A stretch of 16,902 bases of DNA from UBA11524 sp964542315. Its GTDB lineage: Bacteria > Bacillota > Clostridia > Christensenellales > Aristaeellaceae. The DNA lies in NCBI GenBank assembly GCA_964542315.1, contig CAZIUA010000058.1, positions 1 through 16,902 on the forward strand. Reading direction: 5' to 3'. A model generated the notes under the pieces. The model searched no databases and was not told the DNA's origin. It saw only the letters and a list, made by a program, of their open reading frames with translations. This document shows, one piece after another, positions 1-7,087 of the stretch. The position numbers and the translations under genes were made by a program. Within the stretch, counting starts at the first letter, position 1. The number at the start of each line of letters is the position of its first letter.

Positions 1-816
1 GTTTTCGCCGTCATGCTCAACCAGCGGACAGCGCCCATTTTCCAGCGCGCAAGGGAGATCGTCCGCAGCGGCGAACTGGGCGAACTCAAGCGTACCGTGT
101 GGATCATCACCAACTGGTACCGCACCCAGCACTATTATGACTCCGGCGCATGGCGTGCCACCTGGAAAGGCGAGGGCGGCGGCGTATTGCTCAACCAGGC
201 GCCGCATAACCTGGATCTGTGGCAATGGATCTGCGGCATGCCCGCGGCGCTCACCGCCTTTTGCGATGTGGCGCGCTATCACCGCATCGAAGTGGAGGAC
301 GATGCCACGCTCCTGACGCGGTATGCCAACGGGGCAACGGGGCTCTTCGTCACCTCCACCGGGGAGTATCCCGGCACCAACCGCCTTGAGATCGCAGGTG
401 ATCTGGGCAAGCTCGTCCTGGAGGACGGTCTGCTGAAATGGTGGAAGCTGCGCGGCTCCGAACGGGAATCCCGCTGGCATTCGCCGGAGAGCATGCCCCA
501 TCTGCCCTGCGAATACTTCGAGGAGCGCTTTTCCGACGGCGGACCGCAGCACAGGGGCATCCTGCAGAATTTCGCCCGTGCCATCCTTTTTCAGGAGCCG
601 CTGATCTCCCCCGGCGCTGACGGCCTCAATGAGCTGATGCTGTCCAACGCCGCCTACCTTTCCCAGTGGAAGGGGAATGTGTCGATCCCCCTGCCGCTGG
701 ACGGCGCAGAATTCGATGCGCTCCTGGCGGAACGCGCTGCGGTTTCCGTCACCCATGACGAGATGCAGAAGCTCCCTGCCGGCGCCTATGAGGATCGCTG
801 GCAGACGCGGTGGTGA
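1..816 (+). CDS. Gfo/Idh/MocA family oxidoreductase, 5'-truncated by window edge
   Basis: The frame is open from base 1, so the ATG at 13 is internal and the N-terminal NAD(P)-binding Rossmann part (roughly 110-130 residues) lies outside the window. The visible 271 residues are the C-terminal alpha/beta domain of the family. They show the R-x-x-P-x-F-x-x-A opening, the G-E-L-G-E-L turn, and the hallmark GGGVLLNQAPHNLDLWQWICG stretch; its His69 and Asp72 (visible numbering) match the usual substrate/catalytic positions. These enzymes oxidise or reduce sugars, inositols or related polyols with a nicotinamide cofactor in the cytosol; the substrate here cannot be told. It ends 151 bp before the ABC transporter and shares no obvious operon with it. 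In a window rich in pectin and galactan enzymes a uronic acid or sugar substrate is plausible, but that is inference. Confidence 0.9.
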   Translation, partial: VFAVMLNQRTAPIFQRAREIVRSGELGELKRTVWIITNWYRTQHYYDSGAWRATWKGEGGGVLLNQAPHNLDLWQWICGMPAALTAFCDVARYHRIEVEDDATLLTRYANGATGLFVTSTGEYPGTNRLEIAGDLGKLVLEDGLLKWWKLRGSERESRWHSPESMPHLPCEYFEERFSDGGPQHRGILQNFARAILFQEPLISPGADGLNELMLSNAAYLSQWKGNVSIPLPLDGAEFDALLAERAAVSVTHDEMQKLPAGAYEDRWQTRW

Positions 817-967
817 AGTCCGGCGGAAAATGCTGCTCGTTTTTCTTTCCCGACTGACATGCGCCGGATTTGTTATTGTTGCGTTCATAATCCTTTGGCA
901 AAATAGGCTGTCGCTTGGAAAAACAGGCGATCTTATCGGTTGACTTACCACGGAAAGGAGCACCACC

Positions 968-3900
968 TTGTTAGAGCTTAAAGGCATCAAAAAGGATTAC
1001 CCCGCAGGCGATGGCATCGTCCATGCGCTCAAGGGCGTCGATCTGCAATTCCGCAAGAATGAATTTGTTTCCATTCTCGGCCCCTCCGGCTGCGGCAAGA
1101 CCACCATGCTGAACATCATTGGCGGTCTGGATCAGTACACCGAGGGCGATCTGGTCATCAACGGCACCTCCACCAAGGATTATAAGGACCGCGACTGGGA
1201 CGCCTACCGCAATCACTCCATCGGCTTTGTGTTCCAGAGCTATAACCTGATCCCCCATCAGAGCGTGCTGCAGAATGTGGAGCTGGCGCTGACGCTGTCC
1301 GGCGTGAGCAAGGCCGAGCGCCGCAAGCGTGCCGCCAAGGCGCTGGAAGCCGTGGGGCTGGGCAATCAGCTGCGCAAGAAGCCCGCACAGATGTCCGGCG
1401 GCCAGATGCAGCGCGTCGCCATCGCCCGCGCCCTGGTGAACAACCCGGATATCATCCTGGCGGACGAACCCACCGGCGCCCTGGACACCGAGACCAGCGT
1501 GCAGGTCATGGATATCCTCAAGGAGGTCGCCAAGGATCGTCTGGTCATCATGGTGACCCATAACCCCGAGCTGGCGGAGAAGTATTCCACGCGCATCATC
1601 CGCATGCTGGACGGCGAGATCATCAGCGACTCCCGTCCGCTGAGCGCCGAGGAATCCGCCGCGCTGGAAAAGCAGGCAAGGGATGCGCGTGTGGAACGTC
1701 AGAAGGGCGGCAAGAAGGTCCGGAAGCCCGCCATGTCCTTCGCCACCTCCTTCGGCCTGAGCCTGAAGAACCTCATCAGCAAAAAGAGCCGCACCCTGCT
1801 GACCTCCTTCGCCGGTTCCATCGGCATCATCGGCATCGCGCTGATCTTCGCCGTGTCCAACGGCATGACCGCCTATATCGACACCGTGCAGGAGGATACC
1901 CTGTCCTCCTACCCGCTGACCCTCCAGGCGAGCGAGATCAACATGGGCTCCCTGCTGTCCACGTTCATCGGCAACGCCCTCTCCGGCGAGCCCCATGAGA
2001 ACGATGCGGTGTACGAAAAGACCATGATCTACGACCTGGTCAACGCGCTGGGCTCCATGGAGGAGACCACCAACGACCTGGAGGCCTTCAAGCGCTATCT
2101 GGAACAGCAGATGGCCAATGAAAACAGCGACCTCCATCAGGCCGTCAACGGCGTGCAGTACACCTACGACGCGCCCCTGACCGTCTACACCCAGAATGTG
2201 GACGGCGATATCCTCCAGGCGGATTCCCAGGTACTCCTGCAGGAGCTGCTGGTGGAATACATGGGGATGGATATGTCCTCCATGATGAACCTGTCCTCCG
2301 CCTACGGCATGGATGCATCCTCCATGATGTCTTCCTCGCCGCTGATGAGCATGGGCGGTTCTTCCGCCATCCTCTGGCAGGAGATGCTCACCGGCCGCGA
2401 CGGCGAGATGATCAATCCCCTGCTGCAGAAGCAGTACGACCTGGTCTATGGCTCCTGGCCGAACGACTACAACGAAGTGGTGGTCGTGGTGGACCAGAAG
2501 AACGAGATCGCGGACATGACGCTCTACGCCATGGGCCTGAAGTCCAAGGACGAGATCGACAAGCTGGCCAGCGCCGCCTTCAACCAGACCAATGTGGAGG
2601 TTTCCGACGGCCGCTGGACGTATCAGGACGTGTGCGGCATGACCTTCCGCGTCGTGCTGCCCGCCGACTGCTATTCCTATGACGAAGCCACCGGCACCTA
2701 CACCGATCTGCGCAGCACCCAGGCCGGTCTGCGCTATCTGTATGACAACGGCCTCGACCTGAAGGTCGTGGGCATCATCCGCCCCAATGAGGAAGCCGTT
2801 TCCGGCATGCTCAGCGGCACGCTGTGCTACACCGCCGCCCTGACGGAGCACATCATCGCCGAGGCGAAGGAATCCCCCGCCGTGCAGGCGCAGATGGCTG
2901 ACCCCTCCACCGATATTTTCACCGGCCTGCCCTTTGCTGAGTCCACCGGCGCGATGACCGATGCGCAGAAGGCCGCCGACCTCACCGCCTATCTGGACAC
3001 CCTCTCCACCGAGGAGAAGGCCGCTGCCTATGTGGCCATGATGTCCATCCCCACCCAGGAGCAGATCGACCAGATCGTGGATCAGCAGCTCTCCGCCATG
3101 ACCCGTGCGGATATGGAAGCCATGATGCTCGATGCGCTGACCACCCAGATGAGCATCGATCCGGAGAAGGTGTCCGCCTACATCGCCGAAATGTCCGACG
3201 ATGAGATGCGCGGCATGTTCGCCCAGATGATGGCCGAGCAGGTCGCCATTCAGTACGCCGAGCAGGTGAAGGCGCAGATGTCCACGATGGACGCCGCGAC
3301 CCTCGCCATGGCGCTGGAAGCCTCCATGCCTGCCGACACCCCCGAAAAGGTGTCCGCCAAGGCCGCGATCTATGCTGCTTCCGCCGCCGAAATGCCTGAG
3401 GAGCAGGTGAATGCGCTGGCGATGCAGACGCTGTCCGCCATGTCCCGCGAGGAGATGGAAGCCACGATCCTGCCCGGCCTGGCCGCCCAGATGGGTGTGT
3501 CCGCCGAGGAAGCCGCGCCCATGCTGGCCGGCATGACCGATGAGCAGCTGACCGAACAGCTGCTGCCCGGCATCGCGGAGCAGATCCGTACCCAGGCCAC
3601 CCAGCAACTCGCCGCCATGACCGAGCAGGAGATGTGCGACGCCCTGGAGGCCGCTCAGCCGCCCTTCACCACCGCCCAGCTGGCCACCTTCCATGACGAG
3701 GTGCTGAGCTTCTCCGCTTCCACCTATGAGGAGAACCTGATCACCATGGGCTGCGTCAGCCTGGACAGCCCTGCCTCCATCAACATTTATGCCTCCACCT
3801 TTGAGGATAAGGACGTGATCGAGGCCGCCATCGCCGACTACAACGCCAGCGTGGATGAGCTGTCCCAGATCCGCTACACCGACTATGTGGGCCTGATGAT

Positions 3901-4333
3901 GTCCTCCGTGACGTCCATCATCAACGCCATCACCTATGTGCTGATCGCCTTCGTGGCCATCTCACTGGTGGTGTCCTCCATCATGATCGGCGTCATCACC
4001 CTGATCTCCGTGCAGGAACGCACCAAGGAGATCGGCATCCTGCGTGCCATTGGCGCCTCCAAGCGGAATGTATCCAGCATGTTCAACGCGGAGACCATCA
4101 TCATCGGCTTTGCCTCTGGCGCCATCGGCGTGGGCGTGACCTGGCTGCTGTGCATCCCGATCAACGCCATCATCCAGCACCTGACCGGCATCATGGGTCT
4201 GGCGGCTTACCTGCCCTGGCAGGTGGCGCTGATCCTCATCGCCATCAGCGTGCTGCTGACCTCCTTCGCCGGTGTGATCCCCGCCCGTTCCGCCGCCAAG
4301 AAGGATCCCGTCGTCGCCCTGCGGACGGAATAA
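968..4333 (+). CDS. ABC exporter: ATPase fused to MacB/FtsX-type permease with large repetitive outer domain
   Basis: The start is TTG at 968, seven bases after GGAAAGGAG (952-960). Residues 1-230 form an ABC ATPase: Walker A GPSGCGKTT (38-46), Q-loop Gln90, signature MSGGQ (142-146), Walker B ending in Asp166-Glu167, D-loop GALD (170-173) and switch His198. The permease follows: one membrane segment near 275-300, about 685 outer residues, then three segments near 988-1015, 1044-1066 and 1087-1106, with the FtsX-like QERTKEIGILRAIGASKRNV between the last-but-two and last-but-one. This four-helix layout is that of MacB/LolCDE/Bce-type type VII systems, which export or pull on substrates outside the membrane rather than import nutrients. 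Fusion in one chain implies a homodimer. The outer domain is unusually long and holds a Met/Ser-rich tract (432-464) and Met/Ala-rich helical repeats (676-897). The substrate is unknown; antimicrobial-peptide defence, lipoprotein or peptide export are options. The upstream gap (817-967) is AT-richer than the genes, but no good promoter is visible in it. Confidence 0.93.
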   Translation: MLELKGIKKDYPAGDGIVHALKGVDLQFRKNEFVSILGPSGCGKTTMLNIIGGLDQYTEGDLVINGTSTKDYKDRDWDAYRNHSIGFVFQSYNLIPHQSVLQNVELALTLSGVSKAERRKRAAKALEAVGLGNQLRKKPAQMSGGQMQRVAIARALVNNPDIILADEPTGALDTETSVQVMDILKEVAKDRLVIMVTHNPELAEKYSTRIIRMLDGEIISDSRPLSAEESAALEKQARDARVERQKGGKKVRKPAMSFATSFGLSLKNLISKKSRTLLTSFAGSIGIIGIALIFAVSNGMTAYIDTVQEDTLSSYPLTLQASEINMGSLLSTFIGNALSGEPHENDAVYEKTMIYDLVNALGSMEETTNDLEAFKRYLEQQMANENSDLHQAVNGVQYTYDAPLTVYTQNVDGDILQADSQVLLQELLVEYMGMDMSSMMNLSSAYGMDASSMMSSSPLMSMGGSSAILWQEMLTGRDGEMINPLLQKQYDLVYGSWPNDYNEVVVVVDQKNEIADMTLYAMGLKSKDEIDKLASAAFNQTNVEVSDGRWTYQDVCGMTFRVVLPADCYSYDEATGTYTDLRSTQAGLRYLYDNGLDLKVVGIIRPNEEAVSGMLSGTLCYTAALTEHIIAEAKESPAVQAQMADPSTDIFTGLPFAESTGAMTDAQKAADLTAYLDTLSTEEKAAAYVAMMSIPTQEQIDQIVDQQLSAMTRADMEAMMLDALTTQMSIDPEKVSAYIAEMSDDEMRGMFAQMMAEQVAIQYAEQVKAQMSTMDAATLAMALEASMPADTPEKVSAKAAIYAASAAEMPEEQVNALAMQTLSAMSREEMEATILPGLAAQMGVSAEEAAPMLAGMTDEQLTEQLLPGIAEQIRTQATQQLAAMTEQEMCDALEAAQPPFTTAQLATFHDEVLSFSASTYEENLITMGCVSLDSPASINIYASTFEDKDVIEAAIADYNASVDELSQIRYTDYVGLMMSSVTSIINAITYVLIAFVAISLVVSSIMIGVITLISVQERTKEIGILRAIGASKRNVSSMFNAETIIIGFASGAIGVGVTWLLCIPINAIIQHLTGIMGLAAYLPWQVALILIAISVLLTSFAGVIPARSAAKKDPVVALRTE
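2261..2359 (+). repeat. Met/Ser-rich imperfect tandem repeat inside the ABC exporter
   Basis: This stretch codes for residues 432-464. Two copies of a roughly 14-residue unit follow each other: GMDMSSMMNLSSAY and GMDASSMMSSSPLM. About ten of 33 residues are Met and about ten are Ser. It lies in the extracytoplasmic domain predicted from the topology. Met-rich outer loops bind soft metals in some exporters, but nothing here proves that. Confidence 0.7.
2993..3658 (+). repeat. Met/Ala-rich helical repeats inside the ABC exporter
   Basis: The stretch codes for residues 676-897. A motif of the form L-x-x-M-(S/T)-x-(E/D)-(E/Q)-M-x-x-x-(L/M) recurs about eight times, for example LSAMTRADMEAMM (from 708), IAEMSDDEMRGMF (from about 737), LSAMSREEMEATI (from 822), LAGMTDEQLTEQL and LAAMTEQEMCDAL (from 881). 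The copies at 708 and 822 are the closest and sit 114 residues apart, which suggests a larger duplication. The pattern predicts short amphipathic helices with Met on one face. Confidence 0.7.
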
Positions 4334-4353
4334 CCCCCTCTCAACAACACAAC

Positions 4354-4390
4354 AAAGGCTCACCTCAGCAACGGGGTGAGCCTTTCTATT
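4354..4390 (+). terminator. Intrinsic terminator of the ABC exporter gene
   Basis: A perfect 11-bp stem (AAAGGCTCACC at 4354-4364 with GGTGAGCCTTT at 4375-4385) encloses a 10-nt loop. It begins 20 bp after the TAA at 4331-4333 and runs into a short T-rich tail (CTATT). The A-rich start of the stem means it could also terminate minus-strand transcripts weakly. Confidence 0.8.
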
Positions 4391-4443
4391 GTGTCCGAAA
4401 AGCCGATGGGACATGCCAAAGTCTCCCTTGTGCAAAATGCAAG

Positions 4444-4600
4444 GCCGCTTTCACGCGGGGACTTCGTCCCATTTAAGCGGCGCAAAGATGCTGGGGGAAG
4501 GGTCTTCGCCCCTTATAAAAGGGCAAGACTGCTCTTGAGAAAAGAGGCGAAGCCTCCCGCCGGTCCCCCCCTTTATCCGCTACTTCGTCGTAAAGGCGGC
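4444..4600. repeat. Cluster of nested hairpins, non-coding
   Basis: At least five stems pack into about 160 bp. (a) GCCGCTT (4444-4450) with AAGCGGC (4475-4481), enclosing GGGAC-TTC-GTCCC (4458-4470). (b) GTCTT (4502-4506) with AAGAC (4525-4529), continued inward by CCCTT/AAGGG. (c) CTCTT (4532-4536) with AAGAG (4542-4546). (d) GAGGC-GAA-GCCTC (4544-4556), exclusive with c. (e) CCTTTA (4570-4575) with TAAAGG (4591-4596). Several loops are TTC or GAA. An open frame across it (4376-4684) looks spurious. It resembles REP/MITE-like intergenic DNA of gut Clostridia rather than a gene. It is part of the 532-bp gap 4334-4865. Confidence 0.6.
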
Positions 4601-4627
4601 TGCATATGTTTGGCGACTCAGGATTCC

Positions 4628-4705
4628 GGCGATTGCTTTGAATTCAGGCATCAGCAAGTAGACTATTCCTTCCTTAGCAGGTAAAATGCTGCAGAAGCAA
4701 TCGCC
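4628..4705. repeat. 11-bp inverted repeat with 56-bp spacer, non-coding
   Basis: GGCGATTGCTT (4628-4638) is the exact reverse complement of 4695-4705. The repeat continues outward with one mismatch (ATTC at 4623-4626, GAAT at 4707-4710). An overlapping competing pair exists: ATTCAGGC (4642-4649) with GCCTGAAT (4703-4710). The spacer also holds a small AGCA/TGCT stem. No coding frame is convincing. It could be a structured RNA, a mobile-element remnant or a protein-binding site. Confidence 0.5.
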
Positions 4706-4815
4706 TGAATATTCGCCGCACCGGCTTCTTTGCAGAGCTGGGATGCAGCCGTCTCACTCGTCCGCCCGCCGACGTTTCGAAAAAAACATTATTGAGCGTC
4801 TGTAGAGATTATTAC

Positions 4816-4858
4816 ATAAATAAACCAGACGGCTCACCCCACTTTGGAGCGAGCCGTC
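4816..4858 (-). terminator. Intrinsic terminator of the DUF1538/PII operon
   Basis: Read on the minus strand, GACGGCTC (4858-4851) pairs with GAGCCGTC (4835-4828), followed by a T-rich tail (TGGTTTATTTATG). It begins 8 bp after the stop codon of the PII-like gene at 4866-4868. Confidence 0.8.
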
Positions 4859-4865
4859 AGCCGGC

Positions 4866-5561
4866 TTACTTGTCCGCGCCAGTTTCCGCCTCATCCGCAT
4901 CGACACGGCGCAGGCCTTCCACCGCCGTCACCGGCAGGGAGAAGCAGATCGCGCCCGCGGCCGTGCTGGGGCCAGCCTTCTCCATCACAGCCTTCATGAT
5001 GGCGGCCTTCTTGGTGCTCTCCGCCACAATCAGCACCACGTCCTTCTCGTTGGCCAGGGAGATGCCCAGAAACTTCTCGCTTTCGCGCGCGCCAGTCCCC
5101 TTGCCAGCCAGGACGGTGCCGCCCGTCGCACCGGCAGGACGCGCCGCGTCCATCACCATATCCGAGCAGCCCTCATTCAGGACGATGCAAATCAGCTCGT
5201 GGGTGTGATCCATCTCAGGCATGCCGCCGGAGACGGTCTTGTTGTCAGTCAGATACGCCATGGTTCTGCCTCCTCCTACGCTTTTGAGCGGCACGGACAT
5301 CATGATGCCGTTGCCGGGAATGTCAATGAACATACGCAGCCGGGCGACGCGCATGAATTTGCGGGTCTGCTCGCCATCCGCCACGGCCAGGATGACGGCC
5401 TTGGTCGTCTGGACAAGGCCATGCAGGGAGAGGTGGCGGTTGGTGGCCGTTCCCTCGCCGTAGAGGGTCAGCGCCAGGGGCAGCTTCATGCTGCGGACGA
5501 TCTCCTCCATGGTGTCATGGCGGTCACGGTTGATGATCGCAAGCACAAGGTTCAGTTCCAT
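4866..5561 (-). CDS. Tandem PII-like (GlnB-fold) regulatory protein
   Basis: The start is the ATG at 5561 (231 aa), not the GTG at 5576. GGGAGGG lies about 8 nt upstream, and the protein then begins MELNLVLAIIN, as PII-like proteins do. Two ferredoxin-like halves are visible. Half one (about 1-97) has LVLAIIN, a GEGT turn (35-38), KAVILAVAD (54-62) and IMMSVPLKSV (86-95). Half two (about 121-220) has ELICIVLNEG (122-131), GGTVLAGKGTGA (147-158), DVVLIVAE (174-181) and ICFSLPVTAV (205-214), the last like the beta4 edge of GlnB. The usual T-loop tyrosine for uridylylation is absent and the loop is short, so a classical GlnD/GlnE circuit is unlikely. PII-like proteins bind nucleotides or small ligands and gate a partner, often a transporter encoded next door. 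The start is 3 nt from the DUF1538 stop, implying translational coupling and a functional partnership. Ligand unknown. Confidence 0.85.
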   Translation of the reverse strand: MELNLVLAIINRDRHDTMEEIVRSMKLPLALTLYGEGTATNRHLSLHGLVQTTKAVILAVADGEQTRKFMRVARLRMFIDIPGNGIMMSVPLKSVGGGRTMAYLTDNKTVSGGMPEMDHTHELICIVLNEGCSDMVMDAARPAGATGGTVLAGKGTGARESEKFLGISLANEKDVVLIVAESTKKAAIMKAVMEKAGPSTAAGAICFSLPVTAVEGLRRVDADEAETGADK

Positions 5562-5563
5562 TC

Positions 5564-7087
5564 TCAGCCCTCCCACAGTTCGATCACGTCGTCGTCAGCA
5601 TAGGCATACTCGGGCACAGCAGTAGCCTTGCGGGTCTTGAGCACATAGATCAGGCCCATGATCTGCACGGTGATGAGGGGCATCATCGCCACCAGCGCCA
5701 CCAGACCGAAGGCGTCGGTCATGATATTGCCGCCCAGCGCCTGGCATGCGCCCATCGCGAAGGGCAGCATGAAGGTCGCGGTCAGGGGGCCGGATGCCAC
5801 ACCGCCGGAGTCAAAGGCGATGGCCGTGAACGTCGGCGGAACCACCAGCGTCAGCGCCAGCGCGATGAGGTAGCCGGGGACGATGATCCACAGGATGGAA
5901 ATGCCCGTCAGCACGCGCAGCATAGCCAGGCCGTTCGCCGCGGACACAGCAATCGCCAGGGCATAATGCATCGCCTTTTCGGAGATCGCACCGGCGGAAA
6001 GCTCCTCCACCTGCTTGTTCAGCACATGGACGGCAGGCTCGGCGTTGATGATGAACCAGCCCATGAGCATCGCCACGGGGATGAGGAGGAATCGCCAGCT
6101 GCCCAGGGAAGCCAGCTCCGCACCCAGCGCCACGCCCAGCGCCTGGAAGCCCACATTCGCGCCGGTGAGGAAAAGCACCAGACCCACCAGCGTCACCAGC
6201 AGGCCGATGACGATGCGCAGGAAGGGCACGCGGCGCAGATGGAGCGCCACCACCTGGAAGATGATGAAGAACACCGCAATGGGCAGCAGCGCCAGCGTCA
6301 CATTGCCGAGCTCATGGGGCAGGGTGTGCAGATAGGTCTTGCCCAGCGCCACCGTATCCATGATGGTATCGGAAATGGCGGCCTCGCTGCTGGTGGGTGC
6401 GCCGGGATAGAAGAAGGACAACAGCAGCACAGCGAGGATGGGGCCGACGGAGCACAGCGCCACCAGGCCGAAGGAATCCTCCTGAGCATTGGCGTCGGAG
6501 CGGATGGACGCAACGCCCACGCCCAGCGCCATGATGAAGGGGACGGTCATCGGGCCGGTGGTCACGCCGCCGGAGTCAAACGCCACCGCCCAGTATTCCG
6601 GCGCAGCGAAGGCCGTCAACGCAAACACCACGCCATACAGCGCGATGAGCAGCCATTTCAGCGGGATGCGGAACAGGATACGCACCATGCTCAGCATCAG
6701 GAAGATGCCCACGCCCACACCCACGGTGATCATCAGCACGAGGGAGTCGATGGCGGGGACATTGTCGGCCAGCACCGTCAGATCCGGCTCGGACACCGTG
6801 ACCGCGATGCCCAGCAGGAAGCTGACGATCAGGATCAGCGGCAGATTCCGCGACTTTGTCAGCCGCGCGCCCATATGATTGCCGATGGGCGTCATGGATA
6901 CGTCGCTGCCCAGGGTGAACAGCCCCATGCCCACGATCAGCATCAGCGAACCGATGAGGAAGGAGAGCATCAGGTCTGCCTTCATGGGAACAAAGGTCAG
7001 GCACATCACGCCCACGATGACGACGATGGGCAATACGGAGGCCGCTGCCTCCTTGAATTTTTCGTGGAGTTTCCCTTTTTGTGTCAC
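5564..7087 (-). CDS. DUF1538 integral membrane protein, internally duplicated; probable ion transporter
   Basis: The start is GTG at 7087 with AAGGAG (7100-7095) seven bases upstream; 507 aa. Most of the chain is hydrophobic, with roughly 12-14 membrane segments. Two homologous halves lie in direct orientation, offset by about 250 residues: LFTLGSDV (56-63)/LFLTGANV (305-312); SEPDLTVL (99-106)/AEPAVHVL (349-356); FDSGGVTTGP (170-179)/FDSGGVASGP (425-434); SFGLVAL (205-211)/AFGLVAL (459-465). The paired FDSGGV-x-(T/S)-GP motifs interrupt hydrophobic stretches and may form the transport site. As I recall, DUF1538 proteins have been described as a two-subunit Na+(Li+,K+)/H+ antiporter, UmpAB, in Halomonas; here both halves sit in one chain. 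The C-terminus is acidic (EYAYADDD) and presumably cytosolic, a possible contact for the PII-like partner. The gene has its own promoter and a terminator-containing leader. Family call strong, cation transport inferred. Confidence 0.85.
   Translation of the reverse strand: MTQKGKLHEKFKEAAASVLPIVVIVGVMCLTFVPMKADLMLSFLIGSLMLIVGMGLFTLGSDVSMTPIGNHMGARLTKSRNLPLILIVSFLLGIAVTVSEPDLTVLADNVPAIDSLVLMITVGVGVGIFLMLSMVRILFRIPLKWLLIALYGVVFALTAFAAPEYWAVAFDSGGVTTGPMTVPFIMALGVGVASIRSDANAQEDSFGLVALCSVGPILAVLLLSFFYPGAPTSSEAAISDTIMDTVALGKTYLHTLPHELGNVTLALLPIAVFFIIFQVVALHLRRVPFLRIVIGLLVTLVGLVLFLTGANVGFQALGVALGAELASLGSWRFLLIPVAMLMGWFIINAEPAVHVLNKQVEELSAGAISEKAMHYALAIAVSAANGLAMLRVLTGISILWIIVPGYLIALALTLVVPPTFTAIAFDSGGVASGPLTATFMLPFAMGACQALGGNIMTDAFGLVALVAMMPLITVQIMGLIYVLKTRKATAVPEYAYADDDVIELWEG

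Noticed and set aside
819..868. TCCGGC/GCCGGA inverted repeat after the oxidoreductase, followed by a T-rich stretch
   Set aside because: The stem is only 6 bp with a 38-nt loop; too weak to call a terminator.
876..904. Possible promoter for the ABC exporter (TTGTTG, 17 bp, CAAAAT)
   Set aside because: Each hexamer matches consensus in only three or four positions; alternatives in the same AT-rich stretch are equally poor.
971..3694. A 907-codon open frame on the minus strand, antisense to the ABC exporter
   Set aside because: It is rich in Gly, His, Leu and Val with no domain, as expected from the mirror of a GC-rich gene; the sense strand has every ABC motif.
4376..4684. A 102-codon plus-strand frame in the 4334-4865 gap
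   Set aside because: It runs across a terminator and several hairpins, has no ribosome binding site and no known domain; hairpin DNA explains it.
5561..5576. A GTG start at 5576 for the PII-like protein, giving five extra residues
   Set aside because: The ATG at 5561 has the better placed ribosome binding site and gives the expected PII-like N-terminus.
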